Shown: positions 8,213-16,929 of the stretch, one piece after another
Layout: the number at the start of each line of letters is the position of its first letter
Numbering within the stretch: the first letter of the stretch is position 1
Source: Blastococcus aurantiacus
GTDB taxonomy: Bacteria > Actinomycetota > Actinomycetes > Mycobacteriales > Geodermatophilaceae
NCBI RefSeq assembly: GCF_900102425.1
Contig: NZ_FNBT01000001.1
Span: 496,001 to 560,000 of the forward strand
Direction of reading: 5' to 3'
Length of the DNA: 64,000 bases
Notes under the pieces: generated by a model
The model's database searches: none
The model's input: the letters and a program-made list of their open reading frames with translations, nothing else
Told to the model about the DNA's origin: nothing
Translations under genes and position numbers: made by a program

Positions 8213-9313
8213 ATGGGCTCCTACGAGCCGGACCGCCGAGCCACCCGACGGTTCCGCCGGCCGCCCGCCGGCCCGCCGCCGAGCGCCCGCCCACCCCAGG
8301 CGGACGAGCCGCTCCGCTTCGACGAGTACGGCCGCCCCGTCCGCGATCCCCGTTTCGATCGGCCGCCGCCGGCCGGGAACGACTGGTACGGCGCTCCCCC
8401 GGTCGACGACCGCTACGGACGCCCGCCGTCGCCCCAGCCGCCCCAGCCGCCCCTCCCGCCTGCCCCGGAGCCCGGTCGCCGGGGCGGTCGATCGGGGCGC
8501 CCCCGCCGGCGGAAGCTGCTGCGCCGGGTGGCGAAGGTGCTGGCGGTGCTCGCCGTCGTCCAGGCGCTGGTCGTGCTCTCGCTGCGCTGGGTCGACCCGC
8601 CGACCACGGCCTTCATGTCCGCCAACCCCGACGGCGCCATCCAGCAGTCGGTGCCGGTGGAGCACGTGTCCCGCACGTTCCTGGCCGCGGTGATCGCGCA
8701 CGAGGACTCCGCACTGCCCACCCGCGCGGGCGCCTTCGAGTGGGGCGACCTGTGGGAGCGGGCGCAGGCGCACATGGCGGGCGAGGAGGACACCTCCGGC
8801 TCCACCATCCCGCAGCAGGTGACCAAGAACCTCTTCCTGAACCAGGAGCTGAGCGCGGTCCGCAAGGGCGTCGAGGCGCTGCTGTCGGTGGAGGTCGCGG
8901 CGCTCATCGACGACCGCCGGATGCTGGAGCTGTACGTCAACTACGCGCAGTTCGGCCCGACCATCTACGGCGTCTGCGCGGCCTCCTGGTACTGGTTCGA
9001 CGTCTCGCCGGCCGACCTGACACAGGCCCAGGCGGTGCGGATCGTCGGGCTGCTCCCCTCCCCCGGGCACGTGCAGCGCGCACCGGGTGGCGGCATGGAC
9101 TTCGAGGTGGACGACGGCCTGGGCTGGCTGTCGCGCTCGCACGTGCTCAACGCCGAGGCGCGGGTGCCGGCGCACCTGGAGCGGCTGGGCACCCAGCCGG
9201 TCGAGGACGTCGGCATCGAGGGCGACGCGTCGGACGAGGAGCCGTCGGGCGACGACTGCAGCTCACCCCCGGACGAGGTCACCGAACTGATCGACGCGGA
9301 AGGCACCGCCTGA
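8213..9313 (+). CDS. Monofunctional peptidoglycan transglycosylase (GT51)
   Basis: 366 residues, ATG preceded by AGAGGAGCAG. The protein has a long Pro/Arg-rich cytoplasmic tail (1-100), one membrane helix (about 107-126), then a GT51 domain with AHEDSAL (catalytic Glu at 164) and GSTIPQQVTKNLFL (196-209), the conserved GGSTITQQ-type motif. The usual EDxxFxxHxG is changed to EDSALPTRAG. No penicillin-binding transpeptidase domain follows, so this is the MtgA-like monofunctional type that polymerises lipid II outside the membrane. The C-terminus ends in an acidic 50-residue extension. A strong hairpin overlaps the stop codon. Confidence 0.9.
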   Translation: MGSYEPDRRATRRFRRPPAGPPPSARPPQADEPLRFDEYGRPVRDPRFDRPPPAGNDWYGAPPVDDRYGRPPSPQPPQPPLPPAPEPGRRGGRSGRPRRRKLLRRVAKVLAVLAVVQALVVLSLRWVDPPTTAFMSANPDGAIQQSVPVEHVSRTFLAAVIAHEDSALPTRAGAFEWGDLWERAQAHMAGEEDTSGSTIPQQVTKNLFLNQELSAVRKGVEALLSVEVAALIDDRRMLELYVNYAQFGPTIYGVCAASWYWFDVSPADLTQAQAVRIVGLLPSPGHVQRAPGGGMDFEVDDGLGWLSRSHVLNAEARVPAHLERLGTQPVEDVGIEGDASDEEPSGDDCSSPPDEVTELIDAEGTA

Positions 9314-9351
9314 CGGCGGTCGGTGCGCGGGATCCGCGCACCGACCGCCGT
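9313..9351. terminator. Bidirectional transcription terminator hairpin
   Basis: ACGGCGGTCGGTGCGCGG (9313-9330) pairs perfectly with 9334-9351 around the 3-base loop GAT: an 18-bp uninterrupted stem. It begins at the last base of the transglycosylase stop codon and ends 9 bases before the stop of the convergent ScyD/ScyE-like gene, so it can serve both. No long T run follows, as is common in Actinobacteria. Confidence 0.85.
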
Positions 9352-9360
9352 GCTCGCCCG

Positions 9361-10446
9361 TCAGCGCGGAAGCACGCTGAAGGCGCGGTCCTCGATCCGC
9401 TGCACCTCACCGCGGCCGGGCATGCCGAGGAAGCCGGCGACGCTCCACGCGGAGGCGTAGAGCTTGCCGTTCTCGAACTCCAGGCCGGTCGGCATCGTCA
9501 CCTTCGCCGTGGAGCGCGGCCCCCACACCGGGATCCTGGTCACCTCGCCGATCGTCCTCGGGTCGAGGCCGGGTCCCGGCCCGCCCTCGGGCATACCCGC
9601 GAACACGTTCGAGGCGTAGACGGTCCCGCGGTGGTCCACCGCGACGCCGGTGATGCCGGTCAGCCCCTTGATGACGTGGATGACCTTGCCCGACGGGGTC
9701 AGGACGTAGACCCGCGCGGCGCCGGGCGCCTCGGAGCCGAGCGTGCCGACGTAGATCAGCCCGCCGGGGCCCTCGGTGATCTCGGTCGGGACCGAGTCGC
9801 AGCCGAACGTGCCCCCGTTGTTCGGTGCGGTCCGGCACTCCGGGGTGTCGGTGACCGTCGGCGGGACGAAGAAGGTGCTGACCTTCCCGCGACGCAGGTC
9901 GACGGCGAGAACGGCGTTCGCACCGGCGTCGGAGACCAGGACACGGTTCCGCTGCGCGAGGACCGCGAACGGGTTGGAGAGGGTGTCCGCCTCCTCGCCG
10001 ACGTCCTGCGACTGGCCGTCCGGGTTGTGGGCGAGCTCGTACTGCAGGAGGTCGAACGAGCGGACGACGTGCCCGTTGGGCTTGGCCTCGACGAGCGCCG
10101 TCCTGGGTCCGCCGGTGGGGGGACCCATCTCCTCGCCCACGGCGACGTACAACCGGCCGTTGGCAGCGTCGACGCCCTGGGCGTTGCCCAGGCCGGTGAG
10201 CAGGGTGCGCACCCGACCGTTGTGCAGGTCGACCGAGGACACCTCGCCCGACTCGGACTCGGCCACGACGAGCCGATGTCCCTCGTAGTCGCTCAGCTGG
10301 CGCGGGCCGCCCAGGCCCCCGGCGACCGTGCTGACCGGCGGGCCGCCTCCGTGCCGGCGCTTGTCGTCGGCGCTCGCCACCGCTGGTGACACCATCACCA
10401 GCGCCATGACCGCGGTCGCGACCGCGGCCTTCCTGATGTTCCGCAT
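9361..10446 (-). CDS. ScyD/ScyE family secreted beta-propeller-like protein
   Basis: 361 residues. The ATG at 10446 follows GAGGAGAG. Residues 1-26 form a signal peptide (MRNIRKAAVATAVMALVMV, cleavage near ASA-DD). The rest has repeating strand-rich units (SSVDLHNGRVRTLLTGLGNAQGV, GLIYVGTLGSEAPGAARVYVLTPSGKV, GITGVAVDHRGTVYASNVFAG, LYASAWSVAG), as in ScyD/ScyE and NHL/strictosidine-synthase-like propellers. In cyanobacteria ScyD/E belong to the scytonemin cluster; in Actinobacteria the function is unknown and is probably extracellular. It stands alone between a terminator and the GGDEF gene. Confidence 0.8.
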   Translation of the reverse strand: MRNIRKAAVATAVMALVMVSPAVASADDKRRHGGGPPVSTVAGGLGGPRQLSDYEGHRLVVAESESGEVSSVDLHNGRVRTLLTGLGNAQGVDAANGRLYVAVGEEMGPPTGGPRTALVEAKPNGHVVRSFDLLQYELAHNPDGQSQDVGEEADTLSNPFAVLAQRNRVLVSDAGANAVLAVDLRRGKVSTFFVPPTVTDTPECRTAPNNGGTFGCDSVPTEITEGPGGLIYVGTLGSEAPGAARVYVLTPSGKVIHVIKGLTGITGVAVDHRGTVYASNVFAGMPEGGPGPGLDPRTIGEVTRIPVWGPRSTAKVTMPTGLEFENGKLYASAWSVAGFLGMPGRGEVQRIEDRAFSVLPR

Positions 10447-10625
10447 GCGTCTCTCCTCAGCGTTCGAGATCCCCCGAGAACGCGGCGAAACTCCCAGCCG
10501 ACCGCGCGTCGCGGGGCGCGCTCCGTCGCCGCTCGTGCGCAGGCGTCGTGCGCCGTCGCCACCTGTGCACGGGCTGCTCACGGAGAGGAGGCACCGTCGA
10601 CCGGAACGCGGATGACGGCCGCTGC

Positions 10626-11630
10626 TCAGGAGCGCGGGGGCGTCCGGGTGATTGCGTCGGCCGGCCGGGCGGACTCGCCGACGAGCTCGGCGCGACCGCG
10701 CCCGAGGATCTTGGCGTCGTAGAGGGCGCGGTCCGCGCTGCGCATGAGCTGGGAGGCACTGTCGCCGGCCTGGTACTGGGCCACGCCGCAGGACAGCGAG
10801 ACCTCGGGGTTGGCGGCGCACACCCGCCGGACCAGGGCGAGCGCCGTGGTGGCCCGCATGCCGGGGAGCAGCAGGGAGAACTCGTCGCCGCCGTGCCGGG
10901 CCAGGAAGGTGCCGTCGGGCACCTCGCGCTGCCATACCTCGGCGACCCGGCGCAGCACCCGGTCGCCCTCCTCGTGGCCGTAGGTGTCGTTGACCGCCTT
11001 GAAGTGGTCGACGTCGATGAGCACCGCGGACAGCGGCTCGCCGGTCCGGGCCGCCTCGGCCATCAGTTCCTCGAGCGCCTGGTCGAAGCCGCGCCGGTTG
11101 CTCAGCCCGGTCAGCGGGTCACGGCTGGCACTGGAGGCCAGGGTGACCAGCTGGCGGATGACGGTGCCGATGCTGACGAGCACGAGGTCGTAGCCGAGTG
11201 CGGTGCCGATGCCCACGTCGCCGGCGATCAGCGCCACGGTGATGCCGACGACCGCGATGCCCAGGTGGGCGTTGGCCTGCCGTGCGGAGAAGAAGAAGTG
11301 GGCGTCGACGACGACGAAGGTGACCAGGAAGGCGGCGGCCATGGCCGTGACCGGGTTCGGCGCGAGGGCCACCGCGCTGACGATCAGGGCCGTCGCCGCA
11401 CCCACCGCCCCGTGGAAGTACGACCGGCGCCAGCGGGCACCCCACCGCCCGGCGACAGCAGCCGCGACGAGTGCCACGGTTCCCAGGGCGGCCAGGACCG
11501 TCCGGCGGGCACCGGGCTCGACGTCGAGGCACATGAGCAGCCCGGCCGAGCCGCCGAAGGCGAAGAAGGTGGCCAGGATCCGCGCCATGACGCGCGTCGT
11601 CGCCACCTCGGGGGCTGCGGACCGGCTCAC
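10626..11630 (-). CDS. Membrane diguanylate cyclase (GGDEF)
   Basis: 334 residues, GTG start. The N-terminal half (about 15-165) has six hydrophobic segments. The GGDEF domain starts at DPLTGLSNRRGFDQAL and carries the intact active site HGGDEFSLL. It should make cyclic di-GMP from two GTP at the membrane. The canonical RxxD inhibitory site just before GGDEF is not seen (TFLARHGGDEF). The whole protein lines up with the first 335 residues of the GGDEF-EAL protein at 50064-51821, from EVATTRVM at the N-terminus through the membrane part into GGDEF, so the two are paralogues. Confidence 0.92.
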   Translation of the reverse strand: MSRSAAPEVATTRVMARILATFFAFGGSAGLLMCLDVEPGARRTVLAALGTVALVAAAVAGRWGARWRRSYFHGAVGAATALIVSAVALAPNPVTAMAAAFLVTFVVVDAHFFFSARQANAHLGIAVVGITVALIAGDVGIGTALGYDLVLVSIGTVIRQLVTLASSASRDPLTGLSNRRGFDQALEELMAEAARTGEPLSAVLIDVDHFKAVNDTYGHEEGDRVLRRVAEVWQREVPDGTFLARHGGDEFSLLLPGMRATTALALVRRVCAANPEVSLSCGVAQYQAGDSASQLMRSADRALYDAKILGRGRAELVGESARPADAITRTPPRS

Positions 11631-11709
11631 CTGTACGTGGTCGGCAGATCGGCCGTCCCGCTTGAGTGCGTCACGGCGTTACATGTACCCGCTCGGGTGA
11701 GTTCGCTGC

Positions 11710-11732
11710 GCGCGGTCCATCCGGGACCGCGC
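11710..11732 (-). terminator. Hairpin downstream of the 56-residue protein gene
   Basis: GCGCGGTCC (11710-11718) pairs perfectly with GGACCGCGC (11724-11732) around a 5-base loop. It lies 56 bases past the stop of the small minus-strand gene at 11789 and before the start region of the GGDEF gene, so it would separate the two transcripts. Confidence 0.55.
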
Positions 11733-11788
11733 AGAGCTGAGCGGGCTGCGGTTCTCGGGTGGCGACGAGGGGCGCGCTACCCCGGGGG

Positions 11789-11959
11789 TCAGCGCGCGTC
11801 GTCGTCCCGGCGCGCAGGGTTCGGGACGGCAGGACGGCGGGGTGCGAACCCGGGGTCGAACCGCTGGGTCAGCTCCAGCTCACCGGTGTCCGGGCCGGCG
11901 TGCCGCCCCAGGGAAGGCATCTTGAACTCAGCGGTCTCATCGACGTAGTGCTTGGCCAC
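11789..11959 (-). CDS. 56-residue hypothetical protein
   Basis: The frame starts at GTG (complement of 11957-11959): VAKHYVDETAEFKMPSLGRH, ending RRDDDAR and a TGA. The hydrophilic sequence has no cysteines or membrane segment. It is supported by a gene-sized gap that no other frame explains, typical high-GC codon use and a terminator hairpin downstream. The Shine-Dalgarno sequence is weak. Function is unknown; it resembles small cytoplasmic proteins left unnamed in Actinobacteria. Confidence 0.5.
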   Translation of the reverse strand: MAKHYVDETAEFKMPSLGRHAGPDTGELELTQRFDPGFAPRRPAVPNPARRDDDAR

Positions 11960-12087
11960 GCGCCCACGGTAAGGAGCCCGGACGCCTCGGCGTCGGACCT
12001 CGGTGAGGCGTCACGGCCAGGTGGGGCGGACGGGGCCGGTGGTGTCGAGGAGTCGACATCTCGACAGGTCGCCCGCCCCCACGGCCG

Positions 12088-13752
12088 TCAGGCGGTCGGC
12101 AGGGTGACCGAGGACGGCGTCGCGCCGCCGAGGCAGATCCGGTGGGTGGTGGGGACGCCGCGGGTGGCCTCACCGAGCGGCTCGCCGGTGCCGAGGTTGC
12201 GGGCGTAGCGCGGGTGCGCGCCGCCGGAGACCTGCAGCCGGATGCGGTGCCCGGCGCGGAACCGGTGCGCCGTCTCGACCAGGGCGAGCTCGACCGTCCG
12301 CTGCCCCGTCACCGGCTCCTCCCCCGGCGCCGGGTCGAGCCGGACGAGCCGGTCGGTGATGTTCAGCGACCTCCCGCTCGGCTCGACGTCGCAGAGCCGG
12401 ACGAAGAGATCGGCGTAGGGGTTGTCCGATTCGACGACGAGCCGCACGCGCACCCCGCCCTGCACCTCGACCGGCTTGCGCAGCGGTCCGGTGGTGAAGG
12501 TGCGGACGTCGTCGCGCGCCTCGAGCTCCCGGTTGTCGCGCTGGCCGGCGCTGTTGGCCAGCATCCGGCCGCCGACCGAGGGCGTGGGGTCCATCGGGTC
12601 GTAGGTGAACGTGGTCTCGCCGGTCGCGGGTGCGTCCTCCGCCAGCCGCCCGTCCGGACCGAGGTACCAGGTGCGCTCGTCGGTGGCCGGCTCCCAGTCG
12701 GGCATCGAGCGCCACGTCCGCGCGCCGCCGACGTGCACCCGCACCCGGTCGGGCCGTGGCTCGGCCGGCGGGGCGCCGTCCACGGGCAGGTGGGTGTTCA
12801 GCCAGGCCAAGCTCTCCGGCGCCGTCACGGCGGCGTCGATGGTGAGGTGCGTCCACAGGCCGAGGGTCATGGCGACATCGACGCCGCGGTCGCGCAGGAC
12901 GGCGTACTGGTAGAGCGTCTGCTCGACGAACCAGTCCTGCCAGCCGCCGATGAGCAGTGCCGGCACCGTGCTCGAGTGCACGGCGGGGGTGGCGCGGTAC
13001 CGGTCCCAGTAGGGGTCGTCCAGGTCGGGGTGGGCCAGCCACTCGTCGAACCAGGGCGCGGGGTTCCCGCCGAAGCGCTCGGCCAGGCCCTGCAGGGGCA
13101 GCACGCCGAAGTGCGGGGCCAGCCGCCGCTCCGCCGTCGTCAGCCGGACGATGCCGCGCAGCCAGCCGACCCGCTCCTGGTGGGCGAGCAGCTCGGTCCA
13201 GATGGCCAGATTGGTGAGCTGGAAGGCGCCGTCGATCATCCCGGCCTGGGCGAGGTCGTGCGGGCCGATGTGCAGCACCATCGCCTTGAGCTCGGGCGGC
13301 GGGTCCAGAGCCAGCGCCCACTGTGTGTAGGCGAGGTAGCTGGGACCGAGGGTGGCGAGCCGGCCGTCGAACCAGGGCTGCTCGCGGAGCCAGACGACGG
13401 TGTCGTGCCCGTCGTGCTCCTCGTTGACGACCGGCGTGAACTCCCCGCCCGAGCCGAACGTGCCGCGGACGCTCTGCATGACCACGGCGTAGCCGCGGGC
13501 GGCGAAGGGCACGGCCATGGTGAGCGCGAAGCCCGGGCCGCGGCCGTACGGCGAGCGCAGCAGCACGGTGGGGTGCGGGCCGGTGCTGGTCGGCAGGTAG
13601 ACGTCGGCGCGGAGGGTGGCGCCGTCGCGCATGGGGACGTCCTGGTCGCGCAGCACCTGCACCGGGGTGAGCGGGGCGGGCAGCTTCCACCGGCGGCTCA
13701 TGGCGGCGGCGGCCAGGCGAGCCGGACGCGAGAGCGGCGTGGGGTCGGGCAC
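12088..13752 (-). CDS. CocE/NonD-family alpha/beta-hydrolase
   Basis: 554 residues. The order of motifs is that of the X-Pro dipeptidyl-peptidase / cocaine-esterase family: VPMRDGATLRADVYLP at the start, LLRSPYGRG, SVRGTFGSGGEF, the nucleophile region LGPSYLAYTQW (Ser138), an acid near GGWQDWFVEQ and LGLWTHLTID (His). A C-terminal jelly-roll domain follows (about 320-554, RVRLVVESDNPYADLFVRLCDV, RIRLQVSGGAHPRYARN). It hydrolyses esters or amides; the substrate is not predictable. No signal peptide is visible, so cytoplasmic. It is divergent from the alcohol dehydrogenase across a 125-base promoter region. Confidence 0.88.
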   Translation of the reverse strand: MPDPTPLSRPARLAAAAMSRRWKLPAPLTPVQVLRDQDVPMRDGATLRADVYLPTSTGPHPTVLLRSPYGRGPGFALTMAVPFAARGYAVVMQSVRGTFGSGGEFTPVVNEEHDGHDTVVWLREQPWFDGRLATLGPSYLAYTQWALALDPPPELKAMVLHIGPHDLAQAGMIDGAFQLTNLAIWTELLAHQERVGWLRGIVRLTTAERRLAPHFGVLPLQGLAERFGGNPAPWFDEWLAHPDLDDPYWDRYRATPAVHSSTVPALLIGGWQDWFVEQTLYQYAVLRDRGVDVAMTLGLWTHLTIDAAVTAPESLAWLNTHLPVDGAPPAEPRPDRVRVHVGGARTWRSMPDWEPATDERTWYLGPDGRLAEDAPATGETTFTYDPMDPTPSVGGRMLANSAGQRDNRELEARDDVRTFTTGPLRKPVEVQGGVRVRLVVESDNPYADLFVRLCDVEPSGRSLNITDRLVRLDPAPGEEPVTGQRTVELALVETAHRFRAGHRIRLQVSGGAHPRYARNLGTGEPLGEATRGVPTTHRICLGGATPSSVTLPTA

Positions 13753-13840
13753 GGTTCCTCCAGGTCGCGAGCGCTCGGGACGGCGAGCGTTCGGGACCCT
13801 AACGGCGGGCTGCGACGGTTCGCCCGTCGGCGCGGGGCCC

Positions 13841-13862
13841 TAGGGTCGGGACGACGTCGTCC
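13841..13862 (+). promoter_or_regulatory. Candidate -10 box and 14-bp palindrome before the alcohol dehydrogenase gene
   Basis: TAGGGT (13841-13846) fits the actinobacterial TANNNT -10 element. GGACGACGTCGTCC (13849-13862) is a perfect 14-base palindrome covering the expected transcription start, 15 bases before the ATG at 13878. A repressor bound there would block initiation. Short GACGTC-type palindromes are common in GC-rich DNA, so support is modest. Confidence 0.35.
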
Positions 13863-13877
13863 TGCGGAGGAGCTGGC

Positions 13878-14906
13878 ATGCGCGCGGTGCAGTACCGGTC
13901 GGTCGGAAGCGAGCCCGAGGTCGTCGAGATCCCGACGCCGGAGCCGGGCCCGGGGCAGGTGCGGCTGAAGGTGACAGCCGCGGGGCTGTGCCACTCCGAC
14001 GAGTTCGTGATGAGCCTGCCGGAGGGCTCGTTCCCGCTGCCGATGACGCTGGGCCACGAGGGTGTCGGGGTGGTCGACGCGCTCGGTCCGGGGGCGACCG
14101 GGGTCTCGGTCGGTGACTCGGTGGCCGTGTACGGGGCGTGGGGCTGCGGGACCTGCCACGCGTGTGCGCGCGGGGCGGAGAACTACTGCCCGCGGGCGTC
14201 GGCGCTGGGCATCCAGCCGCCGGGGCTGGGCGCGCCCGGGGCGCTGGCCGAGTACCTGATCGTCGACGACGTCCGGCACCTGGTGCCGCTCGGTGACCTG
14301 GACCCGGTGGCCGCGGTGTCGCTGACCGACGCCGGGCTGACGCCGTACCACGCAATCGTCTCGTCGCTGGGGTCGTTGCCGGCGGGGTCGACGGCGGTGG
14401 TGATCGGCGTGGGCGGGCTCGGGCACGTGGCCATCCAGATCCTGCGGGCCATCACCGGGGCGACCGTGATCGCGCTGGACGTGGACGAGGAGAAGCAGAA
14501 GCTGGCCCGCGAGGTGGGGGCGCACCGGGCGCTGCACTCGGACGACTCGGCGGTGGCGGCGATCCGGCAGCTCACCGGAGGGGTGGGTGCGCAGGTGGTG
14601 TTCGACTTCGTGGGGGCTCCCCCGACGCTGGAGATCGCGCGGCAGTCGGTGGCCCAGGCCGGCCGCATCGAGATCGTCGGCATCGGCGGCGGGACTCTGG
14701 CGGCCGGCTTCTTCTCGACGCCGATGGGCGCGAGCGTGCGGGCGCCGTACTGGGGCACGCGGTCGGAGCTGCTCGAAGTGCTGGAGCTGGCGCGGTCGGG
14801 GGCGATCCACGTCGAGGTGGAGCAGTACACGCTCGACGAGGCGCCGGAGGCCTACCGGAAGCTGCACGAGGGCACGATCCGCGGCCGCGCGGTGGTCGTG
14901 CCTTGA
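13878..14906 (+). CDS. Zinc-dependent alcohol dehydrogenase (MDR family)
   Basis: 342 residues, ATG after GGAGGAG. Catalytic zinc ligands are C38, H60 and E61 (AAGLCHSDE and GHEGVGVV). The structural-zinc cysteines are C90, C93, C96 and C104. The Rossmann motif is VIGVGGLGHVAIQIL, then IALDVDEEKQKLARE; D at the end of that strand suggests NAD preference. It oxidises an alcohol or reduces an aldehyde; the family includes NDMA-independent aryl and aliphatic alcohol dehydrogenases. Its stop overlaps the next gene's start by 4 bases (TTGA), so they are probably cotranscribed. Confidence 0.92.
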   Translation: MRAVQYRSVGSEPEVVEIPTPEPGPGQVRLKVTAAGLCHSDEFVMSLPEGSFPLPMTLGHEGVGVVDALGPGATGVSVGDSVAVYGAWGCGTCHACARGAENYCPRASALGIQPPGLGAPGALAEYLIVDDVRHLVPLGDLDPVAAVSLTDAGLTPYHAIVSSLGSLPAGSTAVVIGVGGLGHVAIQILRAITGATVIALDVDEEKQKLAREVGAHRALHSDDSAVAAIRQLTGGVGAQVVFDFVGAPPTLEIARQSVAQAGRIEIVGIGGGTLAAGFFSTPMGASVRAPYWGTRSELLEVLELARSGAIHVEVEQYTLDEAPEAYRKLHEGTIRGRAVVVP

Positions 14907-16303
14907 CTTTTCCCTCCACCTCCATGCACCGCTCGCACCGGGTGGCCGGTGCGCTGGTCGGCTCGGCCGTCGGCGATGCGCTGGGGGCGCCGTTCGAGTT
15001 CGGCCCCGCTGGCGAGTTCTCCCGGCGTTTCCCGGTGCCCGCGCGCGGGTCGAGGACGGAGATGTGCGGCGGCGGGTCGCTGGACCGGGAGCCGGGCGAG
15101 TTCACCGACGACACCCAGATGGCGCTGATGCTGGCCGGGTCGCTGGTCTCTGCCGGCGGGTTGGACCTGGCGGACGTGTTCGACCGGTTCACGCAGTGGG
15201 CAGCGGCCGGACCGCCGGACATCGGCAACCAGACGCGGGCGGTGCTGGGCTCAGGGTTGCCGTGGGACGAGGCGGCGGCCGCGCACTTCGCGTCGTCCGG
15301 CCACGCGGCGGGCAATGGCTCGCTGATGCGGACGACGCCGGCCGCGATCTGGTTCTCCCGGTTCGAAAGGGCGGCGTCGATGGACGCGGCGCGGCGGATC
15401 TCGGCGCTGACGCACGGCGACCCTTCGGCCGGCGAGGGCTGCGCAATCTTCCACGAGCTGATGCGCGTGGCGCTGGACGGCGGCGACCCCCTGGCGGCGG
15501 TTGCTGCTGCGCTGGATTGGGTGCCCGAGGAGCACCGCGAGCGGTGGGCCTTCGTACTGGCCGAGGACTGGACGCCTGATCAGGCGACGGAGTTGAACGG
15601 CGCGGTGTGGCCGACGCTCGGTTCCGCGGTGTGGGCGCTGCGGAACGGGCGCGACTTCGCCGAGGTGCTGCGGCTGGTCGTCGATCTGGGCGGGGACACG
15701 GACACAGTCGCGTGCGTGGCCGGCGGGTTGGCCGGCGCGGCGTACGGGATGGGCGGTATCCCGAGCCGGTGGGCGTCGGTGGTGCACGGCCGGGTGCCTG
15801 GGCACGGCGACAAGGTGTGGCGGCTGGCCAACCTGCAGCAGCTGGCTGCGGCGCTGGACGGCGGCGTACAGCAGAGCTACGACCCGGGCGTGATCCCGCG
15901 GATCGGGCCGGCAGAGGTGCTGCCGGGCATCTGGGCAGCCAACCTCGACGGGGCCCGGTACAGCGAGAAGGACTTCGCCGTGATCTCGCTGTGCCGGCTG
16001 GGCGAGCCGTTCGAGCACGAGTTGCAGCGGATGGCATACGTCGCCGACAACGAGCACAACAGCGACCTGGACGTCGTACTGGCGGACGTTCTCGACGACA
16101 TGGCGGCGCTGCAGGCCGAGGGTTACCGGCTATTGGTGCACTGCCACGGCGGCGCGTCCCGCACCGGCCTGGTGCTGCGGGCCTGGCTGATGCGCACCGA
16201 GGGCATGACGGCCGATGAGGCGACCGCGCACGTCGCAGCACGCTGGCCCCACCTAGGCCTGTGGAACGCCAGTTTCACCGCCGCCCTAGAGCGATCTCGC
16301 TGA
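14903..16303 (+). CDS. ADP-ribosylglycohydrolase fused to a dual-specificity phosphatase
   Basis: 466 residues if the TTG at 14903 is used (coupled to the upstream stop); ATG at 14924 is the alternative and may be the true start. Residues 10-310 form a DraG/ARH fold: GSAVGDALGAPFEF, the metal-binding DDTQMAL, GNGSLMRTTPA, and GGDTDTVACVAGGLAGA near the end. Residues 325-466 form a cysteine phosphatase with the P-loop HCHGGASRTG (C414, R420). ARH enzymes remove ADP-ribose from proteins or small molecules. The phosphatase half may act on a phosphorylated product such as ADP-ribose-1''-phosphate; that link is inference. Both active sites look intact. Confidence 0.88.
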   Translation: MTFPSTSMHRSHRVAGALVGSAVGDALGAPFEFGPAGEFSRRFPVPARGSRTEMCGGGSLDREPGEFTDDTQMALMLAGSLVSAGGLDLADVFDRFTQWAAAGPPDIGNQTRAVLGSGLPWDEAAAAHFASSGHAAGNGSLMRTTPAAIWFSRFERAASMDAARRISALTHGDPSAGEGCAIFHELMRVALDGGDPLAAVAAALDWVPEEHRERWAFVLAEDWTPDQATELNGAVWPTLGSAVWALRNGRDFAEVLRLVVDLGGDTDTVACVAGGLAGAAYGMGGIPSRWASVVHGRVPGHGDKVWRLANLQQLAAALDGGVQQSYDPGVIPRIGPAEVLPGIWAANLDGARYSEKDFAVISLCRLGEPFEHELQRMAYVADNEHNSDLDVVLADVLDDMAALQAEGYRLLVHCHGGASRTGLVLRAWLMRTEGMTADEATAHVAARWPHLGLWNASFTAALERSR

Positions 16304-16368
16304 TCCGGAGCCGCCACCGGAGGTGGCGCCCAGGGCGGTGCAGTCGCAGTCAACCGCGCTCGAGATGT

Positions 16369-16929
16369 TCAGGAGCAAAAGGCGCACTCACTGGTGAGGG
16401 GCATCTCCGTGAAGCAGGAAGGGCAGACGACCCCCCGCCGTGTGGGTGGCTTCGCCGAACCGGTCTTGGACTGCCCGATATGGGGTCGATTCTCTGCCCG
16501 CCCAGTCGGACGGCTCGCAGTCGGGCTCATCTTTCCGGCAATACTTGAGGTCTGCGCTCCTACGTTCTTAGCCCGCCGTGCCTGAATGCGAGCGCGCGCT
16601 TCGTCGATCTGCCTTCTCAACGCAGCCTTGTCGATCGTGCTCGGGACTACCTCGACGGACTTGAGTCGTCCTTGCGCGTTTGCCCTGTGTGTTCTCCTCG
16701 GCCGCAGCTGCCTGTTGGCGGAGGCAATCAGCTGTCTGTCCACGCGGCATGCGCGACACGCCCCATCCACTAGCTGTCGAACCGCACGACAGGATCGACA
16801 GGGAAGCGCCTTCGCACTCGTACGTGAGCCAGTCGATCCGCGCAGTTCCTCGGCGATCGTGCGGATGCGCTCCCCTCCTCCTGCGTCGATGGCCTTGAAC
16901 ATCGGACGGCCATGGTCGAGCCGGCTCAT
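16369..16929 (-). CDS. Hypothetical protein with two zinc-ribbon-like cysteine sets
   Basis: 186 residues; the ATG at 16929 has GGGGGA 6 bases upstream. Cysteines form CxxC pairs: C44/C47 with C58/C61, and at the extreme C-terminus C169/C172 with C182/C185 (VCPSCFTEM...SECAFCS). The middle is basic and helical (IDKAALRRQIDEARARIQARR). It is likely a small zinc-binding, nucleic-acid-associated protein; no family was recognised. Base composition is lower in GC than the genes to its left, marking the left edge of the accessory island. The short hairpin CGCCACC-GGA-GGTGGCG at 16312-16328 lies between it and the convergent fusion gene. Bases 16930-17206 upstream hold nothing I can name. Confidence 0.5.
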   Translation of the reverse strand: MSRLDHGRPMFKAIDAGGGERIRTIAEELRGSTGSRTSAKALPCRSCRAVRQLVDGACRACRVDRQLIASANRQLRPRRTHRANAQGRLKSVEVVPSTIDKAALRRQIDEARARIQARRAKNVGAQTSSIAGKMSPTASRPTGRAENRPHIGQSKTGSAKPPTRRGVVCPSCFTEMPLTSECAFCS

